A stretch of DNA of 64,000 nt, taken from the NCBI GenBank assembly GCA_015709575.1, contig CP054190.1, forward strand, positions 1,612,001-1,676,000. The letters run 5' to 3'. The notes under the pieces were generated by a model. That model saw nothing but the letters and a program-made list of their open reading frames with translations, was not told the DNA's origin and made no database searches. Positions 1-9,545 of the stretch are shown here, piece by piece. Each line of letters begins with the position of its first letter. Within the stretch, counting starts at the first letter, position 1. The stretch is from Planctomycetia bacterium. Lineage in GTDB: Bacteria > Planctomycetota > Phycisphaerae > UBA1845 > Fen-1342. The position numbers were made by a program, and so were the translations under genes.

Positions 1-1337
1 CCGGATCCGGGGGCGAGCGCGGGCTCGAGCGCGAGCAGGGCGGCGACGTGCTCGGAATAGTCGGCCCCTACGTCGCGATCCTGCGTCAGGAAGGCCTCGA
101 CCAGCGGCCGTGAGCGGACGGCGGCGTCGTATTCGGGATTTGTTCCCTTCACGTATGCCCCGATGTTCACGAGGTCTTCGATGTCGTGCCAGGTTGCCAA
201 CACCCGCCGAAGGCGCCGCGCTGCGCGGCGGTGCGGCTCCTCGATCACGTCGTCGGCCACGCGGCTGATGCTGTTCAGCACGTCGATGGCGGGGAAGTGG
301 CCGCGGTTGGCGAGCGAGCGTGACAGCCAGATGTGGCCGTCGAGAATGCCGCGCACGGCGTCGGCCAGCGGCTCACCGATGTCGTCGCCCTCGACCAGCA
401 CGGTGTAGATGCCGGTAATGCTGCCGACTTCGGAGCGGCCGGCACGCTCCAGCAGGCGCGGCAGCAGGGCATAGACGCTGGGGGGATAGCCCTTGGCGGT
501 GGGCGGCTCGCCGGCGGCCAGGCCGAGTTGGCGCTGGGCCATCGCCAAGCGCGTCAGCGAGTCCATCATGAACAGCACGTTGTGCCCGCGATCACGGAAG
601 TACTCGGCGATCGCGGTCGCATGCAGGCAGGCGCGGACGCGCAACGCAGCAGGCTCGTCACTGGTGCAGGCGACCACGACGCTGCGTGCCAGCCCCTCGG
701 GACCGAGCTGCTTCTCAACAAAATCGCGCACTTCGCGGCCGCGCTCGCCAATCAGCGCAATTACGTTGATGTCCGCCTGTGTCCGGCGGCAGATCATGCC
801 CATCAGCACGCTCTTTCCGACGCCGGTGCCGGCGAAGACGCCCAGGCGCTGGCCGAGGCCGGCGGTCAGCAGGGCGTCTATGGCGCGGACGCCGAGGCCA
901 AGCGGGGTGTCCACGGCGCGGCGGCGCAGTGGAGCGGGCGCGGATTGATGGAGCGGGTAGCGCAGATTCAGAATCGGCGCGGGCCGGCCGTCGAGCGGCG
1001 CGCCGTCGGCGTCGATGACGCGGCCGAGCAGGTCATGGCCGACCGCCGCGCCAGGCGCGGCGCTGCGGCAGTGCACGGGGTCGCCGGGGCGGATGCCGGT
1101 GGCGTCGCCGAAAAGGGAAACGAGTGTTTCATCGGATCGGACGCCGATGACCTCGCCGCGAATGGTCACGCCGGAAGTGGTCCGAAGTTCGCAGCGAGCG
1201 CCGATCGGCGCGGGAAAGCCCACCGTGCCGATGGTCTGGCCGCGCACCGTCTTCACGCGGCCGCAGAGGCGCTCGGTGACGAGCGCGGGCACGCTCTCCG
1301 CAAGGCGGGCGAATGGCGGATCGTAGGTTTCGATCAC
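1..1337 (-). CDS. fliI: Flagellum-specific ATPase FliI (3' end cut by window edge)
   Basis: This is the ATPase of the flagellar type III export apparatus, which acts at the cytoplasmic base of the flagellum with FliH. I translated the minus strand from a GTG at 1337. The reading stays open to base 3 (about 445 codons), so only a few C-terminal residues should be missing compared with the usual 440-460. The Walker A motif GTGVGKS has its lysine at about residue 175. The Walker B region reads VLFMMDSLTR, followed by the family-typical LAAGEPPTAKGYPPSV stretch. The GTG overlaps the fliH stop as GTGA, which indicates translational coupling. It is the last visible gene of the flgB operon. Confidence 0.95.
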   Translation of the reverse strand, partial: MIETYDPPFARLAESVPALVTERLCGRVKTVRGQTIGTVGFPAPIGARCELRTTSGVTIRGEVIGVRSDETLVSLFGDATGIRPGDPVHCRSAAPGAAVGHDLLGRVIDADGAPLDGRPAPILNLRYPLHQSAPAPLRRRAVDTPLGLGVRAIDALLTAGLGQRLGVFAGTGVGKSVLMGMICRRTQADINVIALIGERGREVRDFVEKQLGPEGLARSVVVACTSDEPAALRVRACLHATAIAEYFRDRGHNVLFMMDSLTRLAMAQRQLGLAAGEPPTAKGYPPSVYALLPRLLERAGRSEVGSITGIYTVLVEGDDIGEPLADAVRGILDGHIWLSRSLANRGHFPAIDVLNSISRVADDVIEEPHRRAARRLRRVLATWHDIEDLVNIGAYVKGTNPEYDAAVRSRPLVEAFLTQDRDVGADYSEHVAALLALEPALAPGS

Positions 1338-2140
1338 GGCGATGCTCCGCCGGCGATCGGCGCGCTCTCGGACTCGCCGTCGCCGGTTGCAGCGGGGGCG
1401 GCTGCGTCGCACGGGGGGGCGGGAGTGGCAAGCGGAGGATCAGCGAGGGCTTCGGAGCAGAGCGCCGCGGCGACGTTGTCGAGCTGCACGTGAAGCGCGG
1501 CGTCGATGGTTCCATCGCGGCCGGCCAGGCGGCAGTCGCCGGGGGAGAGCGCCTCGTCGGCACGGAGCGTGACGTGGGCGCGCGTGGCGGTGTCGCGGAT
1601 CAGATCGGGCAGCTCACTGGTGATGCGGGCGTGATCCGCGCTGCTGACGGTGATCGTCAGGTCATGCTCTTGGCGGGCGAGCGCGAGCAGCGCCCGAACG
1701 CTTTCCGCGGCTACGGTCGAGTCGCGACCGGCGGTGATGCGGCAGACGCGCGCCGCGATGGCAAGCGCCAGGCGGATGACATCGCGCTCGGAGGCGGCCA
1801 GCAGGGCGGACTTGGTACGGTCGAAGCCGTCGATGGCGCGAGCCAGGCAGGCGGCGAGGTCATTCAGTCGGTCGCGGGCCTCCTCGCGCGCGGAGGTGAG
1901 CGCCTCGGCGCGCACCTGCTCGAGCGCGGCCTGTCGCGCTTCGGCGATGCCGCGCTCGCGGGCCTCGCGGCGGGCGGTGTCGGCGATGCGGGCGGCTTCG
2001 CCGCGCGCGGCGGTGACCAGCGCGTCGGCCTGCTCGCGTGCGGATCGGAGCAGGGTGTCGGCCTGCTGCTCGAGATTGGCGAATGAGAAGGGCGAGCGGG
2101 CCGCCGGGCTGGTGCTTCGAATGATGCCGCGGGCGGGCAT
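1334..2140 (-). CDS. fliH: Flagellar assembly protein FliH
   Basis: FliH is the regulator/stator of the FliI ATPase in flagellar export. The protein has 268 residues. It is Ala/Glu/Arg-rich with a long helical N-terminal half of the kind seen in FliH/YscL proteins, and a C-terminal half (about 120-240) of FliH type. I chose the ATG at 2140 because GGAG lies about 6 bases upstream; the open frame continues nine codons further up to 2167 without a good ribosome site. The last 30 residues are a low-complexity Ala/Pro tail. It sits 60 bp after fliG and overlaps fliI by four bases. The sequence match alone is weak, as usual for FliH; the operon position makes the call. Confidence 0.88.
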   Translation of the reverse strand: MPARGIIRSTSPAARSPFSFANLEQQADTLLRSAREQADALVTAARGEAARIADTARREARERGIAEARQAALEQVRAEALTSAREEARDRLNDLAACLARAIDGFDRTKSALLAASERDVIRLALAIAARVCRITAGRDSTVAAESVRALLALARQEHDLTITVSSADHARITSELPDLIRDTATRAHVTLRADEALSPGDCRLAGRDGTIDAALHVQLDNVAAALCSEALADPPLATPAPPCDAAAPAATGDGESESAPIAGGASP

Positions 2141-2200
2141 GGCTGCTCCGTGAAACGACGAATGCACCGGCGCGCGGCGCGTGGACGAACGCGCGTCCGG

Positions 2201-3241
2201 CTAGACGACGAGGTCCTTCTCGGCGCCGCCCTTGCCGGCGATGATGATTTCGCCGGCGTCTTCGAGGCGCCGGACGACGTCCACGATTTTCTTCTGGGCC
2301 GCCTCGACGTCGCTGACGCGCACCGGGCCCATGAACTCCATCTCTTCCTTGATGAGCGTGACGGCGCGCTCGGACATGTTGCGGAAGATCTTCTCCTTGA
2401 GCTCTTCGCTGGCGGTGCGCAGCGCGAGGGCGAGCTCCTCGTTGTCCACTTCCTTGAGCATCGACTGGATGCCCTTGTCGTTGACGCGCATGATGTCCTC
2501 GAAGACGAACATCAGGCGGCGGATGTCGTCGACCAGCTCGGGGGTGATCTGCTCGAGGCCCTCGAGAATGGTTTTTTCCGCGGCGCGACCGGAGAGGTTT
2601 AGTATCTCGGCGACGGCCAACGCTCCGCCGACCTTTTCGAAGCGCTCGGTCATCATGCCGGACAGGCGCTTCTCGAGGCCGCGCTCGACCTCCTTGATGA
2701 CGTCCGGGCTGGTTTGCTCCATGCGGGCGATGCGTGTCACGACGTCGATCTGTCGCTCGGCGGACAGGGCCACGAGCACCTCGCTGGCCATGGCGGGCGC
2801 GAGGTGCGCGAGCACGAGCGCGATGGTCTGCGGGTGCTCCTCCTGAAGGAACATCAGCAGGTTTTCGACCTCGGTTTTCTGCAGGAAACTGAAGGGCTGT
2901 TCGTGGACGTGATGCTCAATGGTCGTGATGACCTTCTTGGCGTCCTCGGGTGAGAGTGTTTTCTGAAGGACGCTGCGTGCCCAGGACAGGCCGCCGGAGT
3001 CCACATACTGGCGGGCGAGCACGAGGCTGTAGAACTCAGTGATGACCTTCTCGCGCAGCTCGGGCGGGACGGTATCGAGGCTGGCGGCTTCGCGGCTGAC
3101 CTCCTCGACCATCTCCTTGGGCAGGATTTTCAGCAGCTCGGCGGCGGTGTCCTGGTTAAGCGCGATCAGCAGGATGGCGGCCTTGCGCAGACCGCTCATG
3201 GAGTCGTAGTCGAGGGTGTCGAGCTTCTTGGGGCGGGCCAT
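2201..3241 (-). CDS. fliG: Flagellar motor switch protein FliG
   Basis: FliG is the rotor protein that links the MS ring to the switch complex and interacts with the stator. It has 346 residues, the normal family length. The middle-domain EHPQ motif is at residues 135-138. The C-terminal domain carries the charged helix with EDIMRVNDKGIQ and the ERA/KEEM region typical of FliG-C. It starts with ATG after a purine-rich stretch (GTGAGAG). It follows fliF by 53 bp and precedes fliH, the standard gene order. Confidence 0.97.
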   Translation of the reverse strand: MARPKKLDTLDYDSMSGLRKAAILLIALNQDTAAELLKILPKEMVEEVSREAASLDTVPPELREKVITEFYSLVLARQYVDSGGLSWARSVLQKTLSPEDAKKVITTIEHHVHEQPFSFLQKTEVENLLMFLQEEHPQTIALVLAHLAPAMASEVLVALSAERQIDVVTRIARMEQTSPDVIKEVERGLEKRLSGMMTERFEKVGGALAVAEILNLSGRAAEKTILEGLEQITPELVDDIRRLMFVFEDIMRVNDKGIQSMLKEVDNEELALALRTASEELKEKIFRNMSERAVTLIKEEMEFMGPVRVSDVEAAQKKIVDVVRRLEDAGEIIIAGKGGAEKDLVV

Positions 3242-3294
3242 CGGCTCTCACTCTGCGGGGCTGTTGCAGCGAACTCCGGCGATGCGGGGCGATG

Positions 3295-5019
3295 TCAGTC
3301 GCGGCGGCGGACCCACTGTTCGAGGGCGGCGGCGACGCTGTCCTTGTCGTTCTTGATCATCTGGCCCAACTGATCGACCATCTTGCCGATCTGGATTGTG
3401 CGCTCGTCCACCTCGCGCGCTTCGAGCACGCCGTCGGTGCCGGCGGCGCGGCCGACCGGCTGGGCGGTCTGGTATTGCGGCAGTCGCTCGCCCGGCTCGA
3501 TCGCCTCCTCCTCCTCGCGCTGCTGGCGGGCTGCGGCCGCGGCGGCGCCGACGTCCTGCGCGGCCTGCCGGGCGGCGTCGATGGCTTCCTTGGGCAGCCC
3601 CAGCTCGATGCCGAAGGCCTCTCCGGCGGCGGAACGGCGCGAGAGACGGAACATCACGCCGAGGCTGATGAGGGCGAGCAGGCCCAGCGCTGCCTGTGGG
3701 GCATAGCGGGATGCCGTGTCCAGCATCGAGGCGCTGTCGGCCGCGGCCGCTGCTTCGGCGACTTCGTCGACCTGGTCGTAGTACCAATCCACGCGGACCT
3801 GCTCTTCGGTGGCGGGTTTCACAAGCACCGCCACCTGGCTGAGCACGCGCGGCCGCTCCTTGTCGAAGACCTGCGCGATCTGCTCGGCAGTGGGCGGCTC
3901 GGTGGCGGTCGGGTTCTGGCGGCGGAATACGCCGGCCAGGTAGCTGTGGGAGATGTTCACCGCGGCGGAGACCGACTGGATCTCGCCGCTGGGCTTGCTT
4001 TCCGAGGTCCGTCGGTTGCCGGCGATGCGCTCGGTCTTGGTGGACTCGACGGTAGAGTTTTCGTCGCGGGCGCCGCCGCCGGCGGACAGTCCGACGTTGG
4101 GTTGGACGCCCGGTTGTCCGGAGGGGCGCGATCGGGCGCTCGACTCAGTGCGGCGGTCCTCGAAGACGTCGACGGGGTCGGTGGGGGTCACGGTTTCGGA
4201 GCTGCGCGAGGTGAGATCCAGATCGACCTGCACGCTGACGCGCACACGCGGATCAAAGGCCAGTTGTGAGCGAATCTTCTCGGCCAGCAGGCGCTCCTGC
4301 TCGCGGCGCTGCATCGCGAGGCCGGCGCCGCCGGCGGCGTCCTCATTTTCCCATTCGAGCGCGCTGACGCCGTTGCCGTCGACGACCTGCACGTTGCGGA
4401 TGGGCAGTCCGCGGACGGCGCCGCTGACGAGCCGAGCGGCGGCGCGCGCCAGGCTGCGCGAGACCGGCTCGCCGCCCTGCATGATGAGCGTGACGCTGGC
4501 GGTCGAGGCGGGCGTCTCGCGGGAGAAGCTGCGGCGCTGATGAAGATTCAGAAAGACGCGGGCGGCCTTGACGCCGCTGAGCTGCCGCAGCACCAGCTCG
4601 ATCTCGCGCTGCAGGGCGACGGTCCAGCGGCGGTCGTTCTCCTCCTGCGAGACCCAGGGGTTGGACTCCTTCACCAGCGCGTCAAAGCTGACGCTGGTGT
4701 CGGCCGGCAGGCGGTCGAGCTGCTGGAGCTGGGCGAGAATGGCGGGCTTGTTGGCCTCCGCCCGCACCATGACCTGCGAGGTGCCGGCCTCGTGCGGCTC
4801 GTTCATCAGCGACAGGCCGCCGGCAATCCGCGCCACCTCCTCCGTGGTGAGGCTCTGCGGCATCAGCGGCACCATCTCGGGGCGTGCGGCCCACTGCACC
4901 ATCCACGCCAGCGCCACGGCGGCGAACGCGCCGCCGAGGAAAATCGCGGCGCGTTGCGATACCGAGAGGTCGCGCAACTGCGCAATCGCGGCGGTGATGG
5001 CTTTTTGCAGCGCCTCCAT
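3295..5019 (-). CDS. fliF: Flagellar MS-ring protein FliF
   Basis: FliF forms the membrane-embedded MS ring of the basal body. The protein has 574 residues. One transmembrane segment lies near residues 24-41 and a second near 445-463, leaving a large periplasmic part between them, as in all FliF proteins. The periplasmic part has the YscJ/FliF-like RBM domains (for example LVKESNPWVSQEEN and AAVNISHSYL). The C-terminal cytoplasmic tail ends in a segment expected to bind FliG. The ATG has AGGAAG upstream. The gene lies between fliE and fliG. Confidence 0.97.
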   Translation of the reverse strand: MEALQKAITAAIAQLRDLSVSQRAAIFLGGAFAAVALAWMVQWAARPEMVPLMPQSLTTEEVARIAGGLSLMNEPHEAGTSQVMVRAEANKPAILAQLQQLDRLPADTSVSFDALVKESNPWVSQEENDRRWTVALQREIELVLRQLSGVKAARVFLNLHQRRSFSRETPASTASVTLIMQGGEPVSRSLARAAARLVSGAVRGLPIRNVQVVDGNGVSALEWENEDAAGGAGLAMQRREQERLLAEKIRSQLAFDPRVRVSVQVDLDLTSRSSETVTPTDPVDVFEDRRTESSARSRPSGQPGVQPNVGLSAGGGARDENSTVESTKTERIAGNRRTSESKPSGEIQSVSAAVNISHSYLAGVFRRQNPTATEPPTAEQIAQVFDKERPRVLSQVAVLVKPATEEQVRVDWYYDQVDEVAEAAAAADSASMLDTASRYAPQAALGLLALISLGVMFRLSRRSAAGEAFGIELGLPKEAIDAARQAAQDVGAAAAAARQQREEEEAIEPGERLPQYQTAQPVGRAAGTDGVLEAREVDERTIQIGKMVDQLGQMIKNDKDSVAAALEQWVRRRD

Positions 5020-5192
5020 GCGGTGCTTCCTGCGGCGGATGCCGTTGCTGATTCATCGGCGTTGGAGCGACTGCGGGCGCATCCGGGCGGGGGCGGGGGG
5101 TCGTGTTTTGCGCGGTCGCGCAGCGCTTGTTGCGCGGGGGGTGATGCGAGCGCGTGACAGCGGAGCGTCGGCGGCGAGACGCGCGTGGCGGA

Positions 5193-5495
5193 TCAGACGC
5201 GCAGCTGCTTGATCTCGGTGTAGGCGTCGCTGAGCTTGTTGCGGATTTCCATCAGCAGGCTGAAGGCCACCTGCGCCTTGCGGGCGGCGGTGAAGACGTC
5301 GGTGATGCTGGCGTCGCCGCCGGTCATCAATTGCTCGACGCTGCGATCGGCCTCCTGCTGAAGCGAACTGACGCGCTCCAGTTCGCGGCGCAGCAGCCCG
5401 GCGAATTCGTCGGCGGCGCCCGGCTGGGAGGCGGGCGTGCCGCCGGGCGGTGTGATCCCGGCGGCGCCGGGTCGCAGCCTGTTGATCGCGTCCAT
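5193..5495 (-). CDS. fliE: Flagellar hook-basal body protein FliE
   Basis: FliE is the small rod component that joins the MS ring to the proximal rod. It has 100 residues, the normal length. The C-terminal signature is clear: a VFTAARKAQVAFSLLMEIRNKL stretch followed by the YTEIKQLRV end. AAGGA lies upstream of the ATG. Position between flgC and fliF is canonical. About 170 bp separate it from fliF. Confidence 0.94.
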   Translation of the reverse strand: MDAINRLRPGAAGITPPGGTPASQPGAADEFAGLLRRELERVSSLQQEADRSVEQLMTGGDASITDVFTAARKAQVAFSLLMEIRNKLSDAYTEIKQLRV

Positions 5496-5545
5496 CAGTC
5501 GTCCTTACGGCACGAGCGCCGCGCCCGGTTCCAAGGCCCGCGGGC

Positions 5546-5956
5546 TTAGGCGAACAAGCGCAGGGCCTGCTGCACCATGCCCTTGCTGACGTTCATCATG
5601 GCGACGTTGGCCTCATAGGCGCGGGCGGCTTCGAGCGCGTCGACGTATTCCATAGAGATGCTGACGTTCGGGTAGCGGACGTAACCTGCCCGCGGGCCAT
5701 CGACGCGGGCGTCGGGGTGGCCGGGCTGATAGCGCTCCGCAAAGGGCGATTCGTCGAGCGCGACCTCGTCCACGCGCACGCCGGGTCCGCCGTCGGGCGC
5801 TCCCGAGGCCAGCGCCACCAGCCGGCGGCGGAACGGCTCGATCGTGCCGTCCTCCTGCCGGGTGCTGAAGGCGTTGGCGATGTTGCCGGCGATGACGTCC
5901 ATGCGGGTGCGCTGGGCGTTCAGGGCCGAGGCGGAGATGTCGAGGGCGGTCATCAT
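5546..5956 (-). CDS. flgC: Flagellar basal-body rod protein FlgC
   Basis: FlgC is a proximal rod subunit. It has 136 residues. The N-terminal rod motif (ALDISASALNAQRTRMDVIAGNIAN) and the C-terminal motif (ALEAARAYEANVAMMNVSKGM) pair as the coiled ends typical of rod, hook and filament proteins. It starts with ATGATG behind AAGGA. flgB is 33 bp upstream and fliE about 50 bp downstream. Confidence 0.96.
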   Translation of the reverse strand: MMTALDISASALNAQRTRMDVIAGNIANAFSTRQEDGTIEPFRRRLVALASGAPDGGPGVRVDEVALDESPFAERYQPGHPDARVDGPRAGYVRYPNVSISMEYVDALEAARAYEANVAMMNVSKGMVQQALRLFA

Positions 5957-5989
5957 CAGCTGGTTCCTTCAGGGCGATCCGCGGTGGTG

Positions 5990-6433
5990 CTAGGAGACGC
6001 GGCCGCGAATCGCGTTGAGCAGCCCATCAAAGCGGTTCTTCAGTAGTTGCGTGGCGACGTTGTACGTCAGCGAGTTCTGCGAAGCGTCTGACAGCAGTGC
6101 GTCGAGCCGCGCGTTGGTGCCGTCGTGAAACAGCACGTTCGGCGCCGGCTCTCGGCCGGGATCGACCCGCAGGCGGCCGTGTGGGTCGGTGCGGGCCTGC
6201 GAGTTGCCCTGCAGCTCGACCCGCGCGGAGCCGCGCTCGCGGGCGGCGTGCAGCGCCCGGGAGAGCGACTTCTGAAACGAGGCCGCGTCGAGCGTGCGGC
6301 TGTGGTGGTCGGGCGTGTCGATGTTGGCGACATTTTCAGCAAGAACGCGCTGGCGTTCCTCGGCGAAACGCGCCGCCAGCTCCACGGCGTGCGTCGTCCG
6401 TGATTCGATCAGTCGCGTTGTCCACTCGCCCAT
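5990..6433 (-). CDS. flgB: Flagellar basal-body rod protein FlgB
   Basis: FlgB is a proximal rod subunit. It has 147 residues from the ATG at 6433, chosen because CAGGTGA lies just upstream; the open frame extends to 6517 but that stretch contains the promoter. The rod-family motif ENVANIDTPDH lies near the N terminus, and the C terminus (NSLTYNVATQLLKNRFDGL) matches the family helix. It is the first gene of the flgB-fliI operon and lies about 47 bp downstream of a -24/-12 promoter. Confidence 0.95.
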   Translation of the reverse strand: MGEWTTRLIESRTTHAVELAARFAEERQRVLAENVANIDTPDHHSRTLDAASFQKSLSRALHAARERGSARVELQGNSQARTDPHGRLRVDPGREPAPNVLFHDGTNARLDALLSDASQNSLTYNVATQLLKNRFDGLLNAIRGRVS

Positions 6434-6479
6434 TGATTCACCTGGCTGCCGGGCGTTCGTCGGCGACAACATGCTGCCT

Positions 6480-6493
6480 GCAATTCGCGTGCC
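6480..6493 (-). promoter_or_regulatory. Sigma-54 (-24/-12) promoter of the flgB operon
   Basis: Read on the minus strand the bases are GGCACGCGAATTGC. The invariant GG and GC are separated by exactly ten bases, and the flanking bases match the consensus TGGCACG-N4-TTGCA almost completely. It points at flgB, whose ATG is about 47 bp downstream of the -12 element. An NtrC-type activator with the GAFTGA loop is encoded immediately upstream. This is a sequence match to a known consensus; the transcription start is inferred. Confidence 0.85.
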
Positions 6494-6522
6494 GCGTCGC
6501 GAAGACCACCGCTCCAAAGCAG

Positions 6523-6595
6523 TGGCACAAGGTCACAAGATCAATCGATCACAGGACCAACAGGTCACAGGGGTCAAAAGACCACATGATCACAT
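6523..6595. repeat. Tandem degenerate octamer array, possible activator sites
   Basis: Nine consecutive units of eight bases (one has nine) fit GRTCACAN on the plus strand, for example GGTCACAA, GATCACAG, GGTCACAGG, GACCACAT and GATCACAT. The array fills almost all of the space between the stop of the NtrC-type regulator and the sigma-54 promoter of flgB. It lies 30-100 bp upstream of the -24 element, the usual place for enhancer-type activator sites. Function is inferred from position only; it could also be a neutral tandem repeat. Confidence 0.6.
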
Positions 6596-6608
6596 GGGCC
6601 GGTCCGTG

Positions 6609-8021
<1,413 letters not shown>

Positions 8022-8111
8022 TGCATCTCCTCGGAGTCCCTTCCTCGGGTTCGTTCCAAAGTTGCGCATCGGACGTTTCGGTCCGCCGGCAAGAGCGCCG
8101 ACGGCGCAAAT

Positions 8112-9014
8112 TCACTCCGGCACTCCTCGCTGATCGGCTGATTTCGCGCTCGAACGCGCTGAAAGGCGCGATTCCGGCGCAATCGGCAGCCGAACGGAAA
8201 AACGGGCGCCACCCTCCGGGCTGTTTTCGCCGCGCAGCTCGCCGCCGTGAGATTCCACGAGGCGGTGGGCGATCGTCAGGCCCAGGCCGGTGCCGTGGTC
8301 CTTGGTCGTGAAGAACGGGTCGAAAATGCGGTCCAGCAGCTCGGGCGGCAGTCCCGGACCGTTATCGGTAATGGTGAGGGTTACCCAGCCCTCGGTGCGC
8401 CGGACGGCCAACGCGACCGCGCCGCCGCGCGGGGCGGCTTCGACGGCGTTGGTGATCAGATTGACGAGCGCGCGGTGGAGGCCGTCGCCGTCCACGCGCA
8501 CGATGGCCTGTGCAATCGTTCCGTCGAGTCGGACCTGGACGCGCGCCCGTTCGGCGGCCGGGCCGCAGGCCTCGACCGCCCGTTTCAGCACATCGGCGAT
8601 CGGGATCGGGGTGGACCGGTCGGGGCGCGGGGCCAGCGCCAGCGTGTCGCTGACAACGCGGTCCACGGCGCGGATGGCTCCATCGATCTTATCGAGGATC
8701 GTACGGACATCGTCCTGCGGAGGCGGGCCGGCGCGCAGCAGGTTCACGTAGAGTTGAATCGCGCCGAGCGGGTTTCGCACTTCGTGGGCGACGCCGGCGG
8801 CCATCTCGCCCAATGCGGCCAGGCGGCGACGGCGCTCCAGCTCGCGGTCCTTCGATGCCAACTCCTCGCGCAGCCGCTCGATCTCGCTCTGCAGCGTCTC
8901 GTGCGTGCGGGCCAGGCGCTGCGTCACGTCCATGTAGTCGCGCAGCACGCGGGCCAGGTCGTCCGCGGGCGGCGCGGCGCTACCAACAGCGGCGGCGGCG
9001 GGTGCGATGCTCAT
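8112..9014 (-). CDS. Sensor histidine kinase (FlgS/AtoS-like), likely partner of the NtrC-type regulator
   Basis: A soluble-looking histidine kinase of 300 residues; no transmembrane segment is apparent. A coiled coil covers about residues 30-68. The HisKA dimerization domain has the phospho-acceptor H77 in GVAHEVRNP. The HATPase domain shows the N box (NLITNAVEAAP), the G1 box (DNGPGLP), the F box (FDPFFTTK) and the G2 box (GTGLGL). I chose the ATG at 9014 because GGAGG lies 8 bases upstream; an in-frame ATG at 9029 overlaps that site. A cytoplasmic kinase beside flagellar genes is similar in arrangement to FlgS, which senses the state of the export apparatus; that role is inferred. Confidence 0.9.
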   Translation of the reverse strand: MSIAPAAAAVGSAAPPADDLARVLRDYMDVTQRLARTHETLQSEIERLREELASKDRELERRRRLAALGEMAAGVAHEVRNPLGAIQLYVNLLRAGPPPQDDVRTILDKIDGAIRAVDRVVSDTLALAPRPDRSTPIPIADVLKRAVEACGPAAERARVQVRLDGTIAQAIVRVDGDGLHRALVNLITNAVEAAPRGGAVALAVRRTEGWVTLTITDNGPGLPPELLDRIFDPFFTTKDHGTGLGLTIAHRLVESHGGELRGENSPEGGARFSVRLPIAPESRLSARSSAKSADQRGVPE

Positions 9015-9068
9015 GCCGGATTCCTCCATGAATCACGTCAGGGGCGATTGGTCGAGTGCATTCGCGGT

Positions 9069-9545
9069 CTAGCCCGCGAGGTCCGCCTTGAGGGTCGAGC
9101 CGCCCGGCGACGCGCCGGCGGCGGCCTGGCGGCCGTAGGCGCTGGCGGCGGTACGGGTGCTGTCAATCTCGGCCAGCTCGCGGGCCACCAGCTGCTTGCG
9201 GGCGGCCAGCAGCGCGCCATCCTCCTGGTCGCTCTGCAGGATGGTTCGCAGCAGGGCGCTGACGTCCGAGAGCAGTTCGGCCGCCTGGGTGCGGTCGCCC
9301 TCGGGCAGCGCGGAGTAGGTCGCCTCCCAGTTGCGCCGGAAGGGGGCGAGGTCGTGATTGAGGCGCGCCAGCGCCGCGACCAGGGACTGGCGATCGCGCA
9401 GCACGTTGAGCAGCTCCTCCGGCTGATCGCCGCTGATCAGCCCGCGCTGGCGCTGGCTCAGGGTGCGCAGCTCCGTGTAGAGGCGGCGCTGCTCGGTGAG
9501 CAGAGCGATGACGGAGCGCGGGTCGGGGGTGGCGGGGGACGTCAT
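9069..9545 (-). CDS. FlgN-like flagellar export chaperone
   Basis: A helical protein of 158 residues. It has the features of FlgN (chaperone for hook-associated proteins): the N-terminal part TEQRRLYTELRTLSQRQRG and ISGDQPEELLNVLRDRQSL resembles the early FlgN helices, and the C terminus ends in a low-complexity Ala/Gly stretch (AASAYGRQAAAG). Its ATG overlaps the stop of the TPR gene as ATGA, so the two are probably translationally coupled. The family match is by pattern only; a general helical flagellar chaperone is the alternative. Confidence 0.65.
   Translation of the reverse strand: MTSPATPDPRSVIALLTEQRRLYTELRTLSQRQRGLISGDQPEELLNVLRDRQSLVAALARLNHDLAPFRRNWEATYSALPEGDRTQAAELLSDVSALLRTILQSDQEDGALLAARKQLVARELAEIDSTRTAASAYGRQAAAGASPGGSTLKADLAG

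Noticed and set aside
6523-6537. TGGCAC on the plus strand as a second sigma-54 promoter
   Set aside because: The -12 GC at the correct spacing is missing and no gene on the plus strand starts downstream.
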